A stretch of DNA of 64,000 nucleotides from Salmonella enterica subsp. enterica serovar Choleraesuis (GTDB taxonomy: Bacteria; Pseudomonadota; Gammaproteobacteria; Enterobacterales; Enterobacteriaceae), in NCBI GenBank assembly GCA_022846635.1, contig AP025685.1:4092001-4156000 (forward strand). The letters are read 5' to 3'. The notes under the pieces were generated by a model that worked only from the letters and a program-made list of their open reading frames with translations, was not told the DNA's origin and searched no databases. Shown piece by piece: positions 43,480 to 52,062 of the stretch. The position numbers and the translations under genes were made by a program. Positions within the stretch are counted from its first letter, which is position 1. Every line of letters begins with the position of its first letter.

Positions 43480-45720
43480 CTATATGTCGGTATCCAGAAT
43501 TCGTGCGGCTGTCACCACCGCCTGGCCAAAGCTGATTCCGCCATCACCCGCCGGGAGCTGATGCGGAAACCACAGAGTCATATCCGGCAGATAGTGCCGC
43601 AGCCGCTGACGAAGCAGACGGTTATGCATCACGCCACCGGAGCAAACCAGCACGGGCTCAGAGACCTGCTCGCTATGGAGATTAACCAATTGCGCCAGCC
43701 CGGCGGCCAGCGCATCGTGGAATGCCCAGGCGCGCTGCGCTGGCGTTGCCTGCCAGTTGAGCCAGCTATGCCAGAAATCCGCCAGCGAGAGTGAATGCCC
43801 CACAAGCGGCATCCGTACCGGATGTTCTACCGCCTGACAGCCCTGAGCCAGCGCTTCCAGGCGGCAGGCGGCCTCGCCCTCGTAGCTTTGGGCATCACCT
43901 ACAATATTCAGCGCCGCCGCCACCGCGTCGAACAGCCTTCCGGCCGACGAAGCCAGAGGCGCATTAATACCACGCTGGATGGCCCGCATCAGCGGCTGCC
44001 ATTCGCGTTGCGCCACCGGTGCCAGCTCGAGATAATCCTGCCAGTCGCTAATATATGCCTGGGCCTGAGCCAGCAGATTGCGCCACGGTTCGCGCGCAGC
44101 GCGATCGCCGCCCGGCAGCGCCACCGCCGGTAGCCCGCCCAGCCGCTCGCATTCACGATAGGTCACTTTTAATAGCTCGGCCCCCCACAGCGCACCGTCT
44201 TCTCCCCAGCCAATACCATCCAGCGTTAGCGCCAACAGCGGCCCGCCCGAACGCGGCCAGCCGTGCTCAGCCATACAGCCCGCCGCATGCGCGTGATGGT
44301 GCAACACGGTTTCCAGCGCAATCCCCGTTTCGCGCCCCATCTGGCTGCTGCGATAACCCGGATGAGCGTCTATAGCCACCCGTAGTGGAGTAAAGTCGTA
44401 GATCTGACGCATGACCTCTTGCATTCGCCGCCACTGCTTTTCGACGCCATCGTCAGTCAGATCGCCAAAGTGCTGGCTCAGCACGGCCTGGTTACCGCGC
44501 AGCATACAAAAAGTATTTTTAAGGTCAGCCCCCATCGCCAGCACAGGCGGCAAGCCTTCAAAACCAGGTGGCAGTGTCAGGGCATCCGGCACGTAGCCAC
44601 GTGAACGCCGCAGCATTTCTCCATCGGCCCGCACCAGCGAATCATCCATACGCTGAACAATATCCCGATTATGTAGCAGCCAGCCGTCGGCGATACCGGC
44701 CAGATCCCGCAGGGCCTCGTCATTATCCAGCACCGGGGGCTGGCCGTTGAGATTACCGGAGGTCATTACCAGCGGCCGGTCAACCGCCTGCAATATGAGA
44801 TGCTGTATAGGGTTAGCAGGGAGCATCGTGCCCACCTCATTCAGCCCCGGCGCGATAGCCGGGCTAAGCATCGGCAGCAGCTCAGCAGGGGTCAACACAA
44901 TGGGTGCCGCCGGGCTGCCAAGCTGACGGCGAATGTCTTCGGGGAAATGCCCGTGCCAGTGATAAGGCACCATCACCGCCAGCGGCTTAGCCGGTCGCCA
45001 CTTACGTTCGCGCAAGCGGGCAACCGCCTCGTCATTGTCGGCCAGGCAGGCCAGATGGAACCCGCCCAGCCCCTTAATTGCCACCACATTACCCGCCCGC
45101 AATGCCGCAACCGCCGCCGCAACCGCCGCGCCCTGCGACAGTTCACCGCTCGCATCGCGCCAGCTGAGCTGAGGGCCGCACTGCGGGCAGGCTATCGGCT
45201 GGGCGTGAAAACGGCGATCCGCCGGATTTTGATATTCACTGGCACAAGCTGGACACAAAGGAAAAGCCGCCATAGCGGTATACGGACGGTCGTAAGGCAT
45301 AGCCCGAATGATGGTAAGACGCGGGCCACAGTGGGTGCAGTTAAGGAATGGATAGTTAAAGCGCCGGTCGTCAGGGGAGTTAAGCTCGCGCAGGCATTCC
45401 GGGCAGGTAGCGGCATCCGGGGCTATTTGAGTGCTCATAGCGCCCTTGCTACTGGCGATTATCGAGAAATCGTCTGGAACCTGGTCCCAGGCCAGGACGC
45501 TTTCAATAATCGCATCAATACGAGCCAGCGGCGGGCATTCTTCCCGCAGCGCCGCTATCAATTCAGGGCTGGCGGCGGCCAGATGGATCAGAACACCGGC
45601 CCCGTCATTACTAACATGGCCCCGCAGCTTCAGACGTTTCGCCAGTTGCCAGACAAAGGGCCGGAAACCAACCCCTTGAACCTTGCCCTGAATACGTAAC
45701 TGCACGCCGTTAATAGCCAT
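43480..45720 (-). CDS. hypF: Carbamoyltransferase HypF (NiFe cofactor CN synthesis)
   Basis: A 746-residue enzyme making the cyanide ligands of NiFe hydrogenases from carbamoyl phosphate. Domains in order: acylphosphatase (GKVQGVGFRPFV, residues 12-23), two zinc fingers (CPECLREL/CTHCGPR and CPACASEY/CPQCGPQ, about 107-185), a YrdC-like domain, then a Kae1-like domain with HHHAHAAGCMAEHG and CSGGVMHNR. Length and order match E. coli HypF. It follows hydN by 67 bp, and the two likely form one sigma-54-driven unit, as in E. coli. Confidence 0.96.
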   Translation of the reverse strand: MAINGVQLRIQGKVQGVGFRPFVWQLAKRLKLRGHVSNDGAGVLIHLAAASPELIAALREECPPLARIDAIIESVLAWDQVPDDFSIIASSKGAMSTQIAPDAATCPECLRELNSPDDRRFNYPFLNCTHCGPRLTIIRAMPYDRPYTAMAAFPLCPACASEYQNPADRRFHAQPIACPQCGPQLSWRDASGELSQGAAVAAAVAALRAGNVVAIKGLGGFHLACLADNDEAVARLRERKWRPAKPLAVMVPYHWHGHFPEDIRRQLGSPAAPIVLTPAELLPMLSPAIAPGLNEVGTMLPANPIQHLILQAVDRPLVMTSGNLNGQPPVLDNDEALRDLAGIADGWLLHNRDIVQRMDDSLVRADGEMLRRSRGYVPDALTLPPGFEGLPPVLAMGADLKNTFCMLRGNQAVLSQHFGDLTDDGVEKQWRRMQEVMRQIYDFTPLRVAIDAHPGYRSSQMGRETGIALETVLHHHAHAAGCMAEHGWPRSGGPLLALTLDGIGWGEDGALWGAELLKVTYRECERLGGLPAVALPGGDRAAREPWRNLLAQAQAYISDWQDYLELAPVAQREWQPLMRAIQRGINAPLASSAGRLFDAVAAALNIVGDAQSYEGEAACRLEALAQGCQAVEHPVRMPLVGHSLSLADFWHSWLNWQATPAQRAWAFHDALAAGLAQLVNLHSEQVSEPVLVCSGGVMHNRLLRQRLRHYLPDMTLWFPHQLPAGDGGISFGQAVVTAARILDTDI

Positions 45721-45787
45721 CGTAACTCCCGATATCTACGATTAACGGCGTACCGGCGCTATCTGCCGGCCAAAGCCGCCGCAGCGT

Positions 45788-46333
45788 TTAGCCAAATAGC
45801 GCGGACGAAGTATCCAGCGCCGCGCGACGGCGTTTATCAGCACTTAGCTGTTCCAGCTTATCGCGGTCTATCAAAATGATAGCGTTTGTTGGACATACCT
45901 CGACACAGGCAGGTCCTTGCTCGCGGTGGAAGCAGAGATCGCACTTATGGGCTTCCGCCTTCTGGCTGGTAACCTGCAACCCATTGCCGCTATCGCGAAC
46001 AACCGGTCGCATCACCACTTCCATCGCACCGTATGGGCAGGCAACCACACAGGTTTTACAGCCTATGCAGCGTTCCTGATGCACATGGACAAAACCGTGT
46101 TCACGAGTGATAGCACCGTTCGGGCATACATTGGCGCACGGAGCATCTTCACACTGACGGCACATCGTTACCGTTGAAATCTGCCCATTTTTAATCATGT
46201 GCAGACGCGGCAGAAACGTACCCGGGGTCAGCGCCGAACAGTCCTGCTGCTCCTGGTGAGAAACGACGCAGGCGACTTCGCAGGTACGGCAACCGATGCA
46301 CTTGCCAGAGTCGGCAAGAATGAAGCGGTTCAT
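45788..46333 (-). CDS. hydN: Electron carrier HydN (4Fe-4S ferredoxin-like)
   Basis: A 181-residue iron-sulfur protein with four 4Fe-4S motifs, beginning CIGCRTCEVAC and CRQCEDAPCANVCP, then CIGCKTCVVACP and CDLCFHREQGPACVEVCP. It is near identical in layout to E. coli HydN (175 residues), which supports formate dehydrogenase H activity and maturation. It is clearly related to HyfA at 62.2-62.8 kb. First gene of the hydN-hypF unit, with its own sigma-54 promoter and enhancer site. Confidence 0.95.
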   Translation of the reverse strand: MNRFILADSGKCIGCRTCEVACVVSHQEQQDCSALTPGTFLPRLHMIKNGQISTVTMCRQCEDAPCANVCPNGAITREHGFVHVHQERCIGCKTCVVACPYGAMEVVMRPVVRDSGNGLQVTSQKAEAHKCDLCFHREQGPACVEVCPTNAIILIDRDKLEQLSADKRRRAALDTSSALFG

Positions 46334-46381
46334 CTTATTCTCCAGTATTCAAATGGGATACTCAGGTCTGGCTTAATACTA

Positions 46382-46397
46382 TTCACGAACCATGCCA
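46382..46397 (-). promoter_or_regulatory. Probable sigma-54 promoter of hydN-hypF
   Basis: Reading the minus strand, TGGCAT-N5-GTGAA resembles TGGCAC-N5-TTGCA, with a good -24 and a weak -12. It lies 48 bp before hydN. The candidate enhancer site at 46460-46473 is centred 71 bp upstream, nearly the same spacing as at fdhF. Confidence 0.6.
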
Positions 46398-46459
46398 GAA
46401 TATAATTTTTATAATTATCAATTATTTATATTGATTTATTATCTGACGACAGCGCTTCT

Positions 46460-46480
46460 CGACACTTTTGACGTCGTCAC
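46460..46480 (-). promoter_or_regulatory. Candidate FhlA/HyfR enhancer site for hydN
   Basis: On the plus strand CGACA-CTTT-TGACG is the same inverted repeat seen upstream of fdhF and in the hyf/hyp spacer. It runs into a perfect TGACG-T-CGTCA palindrome (46470-46480). Confidence 0.6.
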
Positions 46481-46488
46481 ATGCGTCT

Positions 46489-46962
46489 TTAGTCCAGATC
46501 TTCGGCAACCAGCAGGGAAAATCCACCCCACTCCTGCCAGCCGGATAGCCGCTGGTAGACCACTTCAACCGCCTGTTTTACCGGTTCGGTCATCGGATAA
46601 TAAAAACCTACAATATCCGGCTGAATGCCGAGGAATATCACTTCATCGATATCTTCTTTAAGCTGATCAATAAGATAATTGAGCGGCATATTGTGGGTGG
46701 TCATCAAAAACATTTCGGCGATATCGTCAGGATCGACAATGCGGATCTCGCCCGGCCTCAGCCCCATATCGGTGGCATCGACAATAAGCAGCCGCTGGGG
46801 GTTGAGTGCACGAATAGCGGCAATATCATTTTCGGGAGCGCTACCGCCATCAATAACAACCCACTGGCCTTGCGGATTTTGCTGGCACATGGAAGCCAGC
46901 AGCGGCCCGGCCCCGTCATCGCCCATCATGCTGTTGCCGACACATAGTAAAACGTCTGTCAC
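46489..46962 (-). CDS. hycI: Hydrogenase maturation endopeptidase HycI
   Basis: A 157-residue nickel-dependent protease that trims the C-terminus of the hydrogenase large subunit after metal insertion. Metal-ligand motifs are CVGNSMMGDDGAGP with the conserved Asp, and VIDGGSAPEND and DATDMGLRPGEI further on. THNMPLNYLIDQLKEDI matches E. coli HycI. The chosen GTG at 46962 has AGGA nine bases upstream and matches the E. coli start. A reading 12 codons longer lacks support. It lies upstream of hydN and divergent from hyfR. Its target here must be HyfG. Confidence 0.95.
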   Translation of the reverse strand: MTDVLLCVGNSMMGDDGAGPLLASMCQQNPQGQWVVIDGGSAPENDIAAIRALNPQRLLIVDATDMGLRPGEIRIVDPDDIAEMFLMTTHNMPLNYLIDQLKEDIDEVIFLGIQPDIVGFYYPMTEPVKQAVEVVYQRLSGWQEWGGFSLLVAEDLD

Positions 46963-47172
46963 GGTCTGGTTTCCTGGCACTATCTGAAAGTGCCTCATTG
47001 TGCGGTGCCACCCGGTGGGTTGTATTAATCACGGTCAATAAAAGGGCCAGCAGCATGCCGCTCCTGAATCTAAAAATACCCCTTTAGAGTCAATAAATGC
47101 CCTGTTATTGGTGGGCCAATTGCCAAAAATGCTTAAAATGTGCCTTTAAGTCTGGGTAACCGGTAACGCGTC

Positions 47173-49182
47173 ATGGGTGTAGCATCCGAAATAACAACAG
47201 TTCAGGTTTCGAATTCCAGCTGGGAACGCATCGTTACCGGTTTAGTCTCTCGATTTACCTCCCACAGTGATAATGGCGATCTGCTGCGCGCCTTTTTTCC
47301 GCTACCGGCAGGCTTTAGCCAGGCACAGTTCCTGGAACTACAGCTAGAAGAAAACCTGTGGTATCGCTGCTTCTCTGACGGACGGGTAGAAAAAACCGCA
47401 CACCGCTGGCGCGGTAACTGCAGCGCCAGCCTGGAATTTAATATTCCCCTTGCCGACCGCACCTGCCCGCTCAGTTTTATACGCACCGATGGCGGCAGCT
47501 TTACCGATAGCGACCGCCAGCTGTATGGCTGGATGGCGCGCCTGGCCGCCCCGGCACTGGCCGGGCTGCAAACCCGTCATAATCTGGTGGAGCAGTGCCG
47601 CGCCTTAAGCCATGAGCGCGACGATCACCGCATCCTGGTAGATATCACCAACTCGGTGCTCTCTCATCTGGATATGGACGACCTGGTCAGTAAGATTTCC
47701 CGCGAGATTCACCGCTTCTTCGCCATTCCGGCCATTAGCCTTGCCCTGCGCGAAGCCAATAACCCACTGCACTACGCCTCCTGGGCCAGCCGCTACGACG
47801 ATGCGGACGAGCCTTGCCATAAACGCCATACCCGCCAGATGGAAGGCAGCTATGTCAGCCAGGTATTGAGTAGCATGGAACCGTTACGCCTGGCGTTAAC
47901 CGACGATACCGCGACTACTCACCGCGACCCGCTGCTCAAATCGCTGGCCGATAGCGGCATGCGGGTAGCTCTGCTGCTGCCGCTGGCCTTTGGCGAAAAA
48001 GCGCCGGGGGTGCTGATTCTGGCCCACAGTGACCATATGGCTTTTAATACTCATGATTGCCGCTTACTGGGCCAGATAGCCTCCCGTATCGGCATTGCGA
48101 TTACAAATGCCAACGCGTGGCAGGAAATTAACCATCTAAAAGAGAACCTGAAGCAGGAAAATATTTGGCTGAACGCCCAAATCCATAACACCGAAAGCTT
48201 TAGCGACATCATCTACCAGAGCGATGCCATGAAGCAGGTGTTGATGCAGCTGGAGATGGTCGCCAATAGCGACAGCACCGTATTGCTGCTGGGTGAAACC
48301 GGAACCGGCAAAGAGCTGATGGCGCGCGCGCTGCATAACCTTAGCAGCCGGTCTAAACAGACAATGATTAAGATGAACTGCGCCGCCGTTCCCGCCAGCC
48401 TGCTTGAAAGCGACCTGTTCGGCCATGAAAAAGGGGCCTTTACCGGTGCCACCACCACCCATACCGGGCGCTTCGAAATGGCCCAGGGCGGCACGCTGTT
48501 CCTGGATGAAATTGGCGATATGCCGCTCGAGCTACAGCCTAAGCTGCTGAGGGTATTGCAGGAGCGGGAAATCGAGCGCCTGGGCGGTAATCGGGTGATC
48601 CCGGTGGATGTGCGAGTGATCGCCGCAACTAACCGCGATCTTCACCAAATGGTGCAGGATCGCGAATTCCGCAGCGATCTGTTCTATCGTCTGAACGTAT
48701 TCCCTATCGTCATCCCGCCGCTGCGGGAACGCCCCGAAGATATCCCGCTGCTGGCACAATACTTTACCCGCAAGATGGCCAGCCGGATGAACCGCAATAT
48801 CGATACCATTCCAGCCAACGCCATGCGCCAGCTGTGCCGTTATCCATGGCCCGGCAACGTGCGTGAACTGCAAAACGTTATCGAACGTGCGGTGATTTTG
48901 ACCCGTGGTGATGTGCTTAATTTACAGTTGAGTGACCTGCCGGCCGCCTGTGCCAGCCCCACGCAGCACAACGTACGCGCCGAGATACCTGGCGACTTCC
49001 TGCGCCCGGCACCGCCGGAAAATGACGATAACGAGCGCCAGCGCATTCTGGAAGCGCTGCGGGAAGCTAACGGCATTGTCGCCGGCCCGCGCGGAGCGGC
49101 CAACAAACTGGGGCTAAAGCGCACTACGTTGCTGTCGCGTATGCAGCGCCTGGGGATTAATCCGCGGGATATGCTCACCTAG
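47173..49182 (+). CDS. hyfR: Sigma-54-dependent activator HyfR (FhlA paralogue)
   Basis: A 669-residue enhancer-binding protein. It has an N-terminal sensory part (about 1-160, with LLRAFFPLPAGFSQAQFLEL resembling HyfR, not FhlA), a GAF domain (about 165-315), an AAA+ domain (about 345-575) with GETGTGKE, GAFTGA and LFLDEIGD, and a C-terminal Fis-like HTH (GAANKLGLKRTTLLSRMQRLG). E. coli HyfR is 670 residues and FhlA 692, supporting HyfR. It should activate the sigma-54 promoters in this window. It is separated from the hyf operon by the type VI insert. Confidence 0.9.
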   Translation: MGVASEITTVQVSNSSWERIVTGLVSRFTSHSDNGDLLRAFFPLPAGFSQAQFLELQLEENLWYRCFSDGRVEKTAHRWRGNCSASLEFNIPLADRTCPLSFIRTDGGSFTDSDRQLYGWMARLAAPALAGLQTRHNLVEQCRALSHERDDHRILVDITNSVLSHLDMDDLVSKISREIHRFFAIPAISLALREANNPLHYASWASRYDDADEPCHKRHTRQMEGSYVSQVLSSMEPLRLALTDDTATTHRDPLLKSLADSGMRVALLLPLAFGEKAPGVLILAHSDHMAFNTHDCRLLGQIASRIGIAITNANAWQEINHLKENLKQENIWLNAQIHNTESFSDIIYQSDAMKQVLMQLEMVANSDSTVLLLGETGTGKELMARALHNLSSRSKQTMIKMNCAAVPASLLESDLFGHEKGAFTGATTTHTGRFEMAQGGTLFLDEIGDMPLELQPKLLRVLQEREIERLGGNRVIPVDVRVIAATNRDLHQMVQDREFRSDLFYRLNVFPIVIPPLRERPEDIPLLAQYFTRKMASRMNRNIDTIPANAMRQLCRYPWPGNVRELQNVIERAVILTRGDVLNLQLSDLPAACASPTQHNVRAEIPGDFLRPAPPENDDNERQRILEALREANGIVAGPRGAANKLGLKRTTLLSRMQRLGINPRDMLT

Positions 49183-49226
49183 ATATCTGAAATTTATATT
49201 TTATCTCAGATATTGTTCAGGATAAT

Positions 49227-49264
49227 AAAGGCAGAATATCATTGATGATTATTCTGCCTTTTTA
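49227..49264 (+). terminator. Rho-independent terminator of hyfR
   Basis: AAAGGCAGAATA pairs with TATTCTGCCTTT (12-bp stem) around an 11-base loop, followed by further T residues. It begins 44 bp past the hyfR stop. Confidence 0.92.
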
Positions 49265-49553
49265 TTTTCTAAGAGAGTATAGAAATACCCAGCAGCTAAT
49301 ATTAGATTAATAATTATAATTTATTATTGCCTAAAGCATATTAAATTTTAATTATTATAAATACCATTACAATACAAACTAAATGGTATAAAACTATATC
49401 TTTATTTATTATCACCAGAAAAAATTCATCACCCCTATAATTATACTCACCTCATATATATTATCATTAAAAAATTCTGATTTTAATGTTCCTTCTGGAA
49501 GGCTTAATTAAATGATTATAAGATAAATAACAATTTACTATAAGGATATAAGT
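49265..49553. other. AT-rich left flank of the type VI insert
   Basis: About 290 bp of very AT-rich sequence between the hyfR terminator and the first Tlde1 gene. No ORF or attachment-site-like repeat seen. Composition suggests the left edge of acquired DNA. Confidence 0.5.
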
Positions 49554-50072
49554 ATGGCCTTACACGGGACCTTAATTCTCAATGATGCTGACTATGCGCC
49601 GCTTAATTTATACGGTGTTGGCGTGTTTATGGCTTTCTCTGGCAATGACATATACCGTAATCGCGGGGGTTGCAGAGCAGTACCACATAATGGCCCTATT
49701 CCACCGGGAAAATACTGGATAGTTGATCGTGGCTCCGGTGGCTTAGTTTCAAAGATGAAAGCCAAATCCCAGGATCTCGTGAATAAATTTTATTATGGAG
49801 CTGAATTTAGTCGTGATGAGTGGTTCGCACTCTACCGCGATGACTGGGGTATTGATGATGGTACCTGGATAAACGGCGTTTATCGGGGGCTATTCCGGCT
49901 ACATCCAGGGACGGTTTCAGAAGGTTGCATCACTATCGCCCACAATTCAGATTATGCACTTATCAGAAACGCACTACTTAGAGCAGAGCCGATACAGGTT
50001 CCCTGTATGCGCTCCCTTATGGCACGCGGCTGGATTGAGGTGATTGCTAATGGCTCAAATAATTGCCCGTAG
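49554..50072 (+). CDS. Tlde1-like L,D-transpeptidase-fold T6SS effector (DUF2778)
   Basis: A 172-residue protein with the DUF2778 layout: MALHGTLILNDADYAPLNLYGVG, then FSGNDIYRNRGGC, NGPIPPGKYWIVDRGSGG, EWFALYRDDW and the catalytic segment RLHPGTVSEGCITI. His117 and Cys125 are the likely catalytic pair. Known Tlde1 proteins are type VI effectors that cleave or exchange stem peptides of target-cell peptidoglycan. No Sec signal, as expected for a T6SS cargo. AAGGA precedes the ATG. Its last codons overlap the small membrane protein gene that is the likely immunity gene. Confidence 0.85.
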   Translation: MALHGTLILNDADYAPLNLYGVGVFMAFSGNDIYRNRGGCRAVPHNGPIPPGKYWIVDRGSGGLVSKMKAKSQDLVNKFYYGAEFSRDEWFALYRDDWGIDDGTWINGVYRGLFRLHPGTVSEGCITIAHNSDYALIRNALLRAEPIQVPCMRSLMARGWIEVIANGSNNCP

Positions 50073-50319
50073 GGTGGCAAAAATTACCCTCTATATTCTT
50101 TTATCTTTGGTAGTTGGCCGAACAATTGGCCCACCGGAAATATGGCTTGACCATGATTTAGCAACCCGTCTGGCGCTCATTATTTACGGCCCCGGGGATA
50201 TCGGATGCGAGAACTTCGATGATTTTTATTTTTATGTCTCAGTCATTACTATTTTTTCAATAACAACCGTAAGTTATATTTTAACCATAAAACTAATCAG
50301 AAAAATAAGGAGCAGATAA
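50050..50319 (+). CDS. Probable Tldi1-like immunity protein (membrane)
   Basis: An 89-residue protein with two hydrophobic helices (about 9-25 and 58-80) separated by a periplasm-sized loop. It overlaps the toxin gene by 23 bp. Its ribosome site GAGGTGATT is built into the toxin codons for IEVI. Position, size and coupling fit the immunity partner that protects the cell from its own Tlde1. The second toxin locus has the same arrangement. Function is inferred from context. Confidence 0.7.
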   Translation: MAQIIARRVAKITLYILLSLVVGRTIGPPEIWLDHDLATRLALIIYGPGDIGCENFDDFYFYVSVITIFSITTVSYILTIKLIRKIRSR

Positions 50320-50320
50320 C

Positions 50321-50806
50321 ATGCCCATTCCCGCTTATCTTTGGCTCAAGGATGACGGTGGTGCCAATATTCGCGGCAACGTGGACGTGCTGGCTCGTGA
50401 AGGCAGTATTGAAATACTCGGATTCTCTCACGGCGTAAATCTCCCGGTTGACGCCGCTACGGGTAAAATTACCGGCAAGCGCACACACACCCCTATTTCT
50501 TTTGAAAAAGAGTTCGATTCATCCAGCCCATATCTTTATAAAGCCGTATCAAAGGGCCAGACACTCAAATCTGCAGAGTTCAAATGGTATAGAATAAACT
50601 ATGCCGGCCAGGAGGAAGAGTACTTCAATATGCTGCTGGAGGGAGTGAAGGTAGTATCCGTTAACCCCGGTATGCCAAATGCTAAAATGGCCGGGATGTC
50701 GGCAATCAACCACATGGAGTCGGTATCCTTCATGTATGAGAAGATCACCTGGAAATACTGTGATGGAAATATTCTATTTTCAGACAGCTGGGAAGATCGC
50801 TCCTGA
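50321..50806 (+). CDS. Hcp family type VI secretion tube protein
   Basis: A 161-residue Hcp. MPIPAYLWLKDDGGANIRGNV and the block EGSIEILGFSHGVNLPVDAA at residues 27-46 are the family start, and RTHTPISFEKEFDSSSPYLYKAV is the signature strand region. VSFMYEKITWKYCDGNILFSDSWEDRS is the typical C-terminus. It forms hexameric tube rings that carry small effectors. AAGGAG lies upstream. It starts one base after the immunity stop, giving a toxin-immunity-hcp unit. No vgrG or sheath genes are in the window, so it is an orphan that must use a T6SS elsewhere. Confidence 0.92.
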   Translation: MPIPAYLWLKDDGGANIRGNVDVLAREGSIEILGFSHGVNLPVDAATGKITGKRTHTPISFEKEFDSSSPYLYKAVSKGQTLKSAEFKWYRINYAGQEEEYFNMLLEGVKVVSVNPGMPNAKMAGMSAINHMESVSFMYEKITWKYCDGNILFSDSWEDRS

Positions 50807-50832
50807 CTGGGTAGTCGGGCATAGCCCGGCTC

Positions 50833-51096
50833 TCAATCACATTTGTTCAGCTTTTTCTCTATCAGCCACACGATAATCCGATAGCCAACCATAGTCACAA
50901 TGGTACACCCCACAAGTAATGCGATGCCAACAAAGCCTTCTATATCATGTTCGCCGAATAATCCTGCGGCTTTTTTCCAGAAATCGATTTGGCTCTGAGT
51001 GGCGGGAGAAGATGGACGCATCATAAGGAATGACAGCAAAAAGAGTGCCACACCAAGAATTATTCTAAACCCCGTCGGGACACGTCGAACTGCCAC
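50833..51096 (-). CDS. Second Tldi1-like immunity protein (membrane)
   Basis: An 87-residue protein with two hydrophobic helices (about 10-26 and 56-78) around a 30-residue loop, the same topology as the immunity protein at 50.05 kb. The start is a GTG at 51096, with GAGG nine bases upstream inside the end of the second toxin gene. The overlap copies the first locus. The toxin beside it is frameshifted, so this may now act as an orphan immunity gene. Confidence 0.65.
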   Translation of the reverse strand: MAVRRVPTGFRIILGVALFLLSFLMMRPSSPATQSQIDFWKKAAGLFGEHDIEGFVGIALLVGCTIVTMVGYRIIVWLIEKKLNKCD

Positions 51097-51591
51097 TTAG
51101 AATCACCTCAATTGTTCCAAAAGATATCAGACCGTTGGCTAATTTTAGCTGCTGCGTTGAAAGCAAGGCCTGACGTATTGCAAGGAAATCAGATCTATGT
51201 TGCAACGTAATACATCCGAGCGATATTCCCAATGGGCCTAGCGGATGCAAACGAAAATTACCTCTTTGCACACTGTTTACCCATGTAAAATCGTCAATCT
51301 TTCCGTCATCACGATATAACGCAAACCACTCATATTTAATCACCGGTGTAGGCGTAAACCAGGAATAAAATCGTGGATATCGGTGCGAACAATGCCTTTC
51401 CAGCCGCCAGTAGCCCTCTTAACTATATAATAACGACCTCCGGGGATCGGGCCGTTATTAGGTATGCCGATACATCCAGCGCGATTACGATACCTATCGT
51501 TACCAGAATAAGCCAAAAAAGTACCAACACCGTAGATAATTAACGGACTAAAGCTGGCATCATTAACCAGGAACTTTCCTTGTAAAGCCAT
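51065..51591 (-). pseudogene. Frameshifted second Tlde1-like effector
   Basis: Two open frames together cover a whole DUF2778 protein. The first (51591-51340) has MALQGKFLVNDASFSPLIIYGVG, SGNDRYRNRAGC and NGPIPGGRYYIVKRATGG, then leaves the frame after DIHDF. The second frame resumes with EWFALYRDDGKIDDFTWVN and the catalytic segment HPLGPLGISLGCITL. The break lies about 51355-51370; a single lost base restores the frame. Similarity to the first toxin is clear but moderate, so this is an old paralogue with a newer lesion. A sequencing error is possible. Confidence 0.82.
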
Positions 51592-52062
51592 ATATCATCC
51601 ATTCACCTGCATGAAAAAAACAAATCATAAAACAACTTCAGATAATTTCAATTATTTTTTTAGCAGTGGTCAAAACTAGTTATTCATAATAAAAATATTA
51701 ATCCATTAATATATATTTTGAAAACAATGACTAGCTTTATTAATAACCACAAAAAAACCAATAAATACAATTAATCAGGTGTGGAATTTCAATTTCACCA
51801 TTATTAATAATTAATTAAAACACCTGCGAATTTTAATTTTTTCACTACTGAATAAATAATAACTGACTGGCCAGGATCTCTTCTCGGGAGAGAAACGTTA
51901 TTATCGACTGACATGCATATTTGTGTTGAGGGCTGACAACAGATTAAAGACGCTGTCAGGTTTCATGACGTTAATGAGCAACACAGATGCTGAATATTAG
52001 CGCTGGCGATATCGCGCCTCCTTGCGCGTTATACCGGTCAGCGCCTCTTCAGAGGCGCTTTA
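51592..52062. other. AT-rich right flank of the type VI insert, and hyfJ downstream region
   Basis: About 470 bp. The left part (51600-51860) is very AT-rich with no gene. The right part returns to normal composition. It holds a GACAAC/CTGTC-like imperfect repeat near 51930-51960 and the hyfJ hairpin. No focB-like gene remnant was recognised. Confidence 0.5.
52040..52059 (-). terminator. Hairpin after hyfJ
   Basis: AGCGCCTC and GAGGCGCT form a perfect 8-bp stem with a 4-base loop, just past the hyfJ stop. The T-tract is missing, so it may be an mRNA-stabilising end rather than a strong terminator. Confidence 0.7.

Noticed and set aside
44800..45699. A 299-codon plus-strand open frame inside hypF
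   Set aside because: Antisense shadow of hypF; low-complexity basic composition, no ribosome site.
47173..49182. Calling the activator FhlA
   Set aside because: Length (669) and the N-terminal block LLRAFFPLP match HyfR better than FhlA; fhlA may lie beyond the window after hypE.
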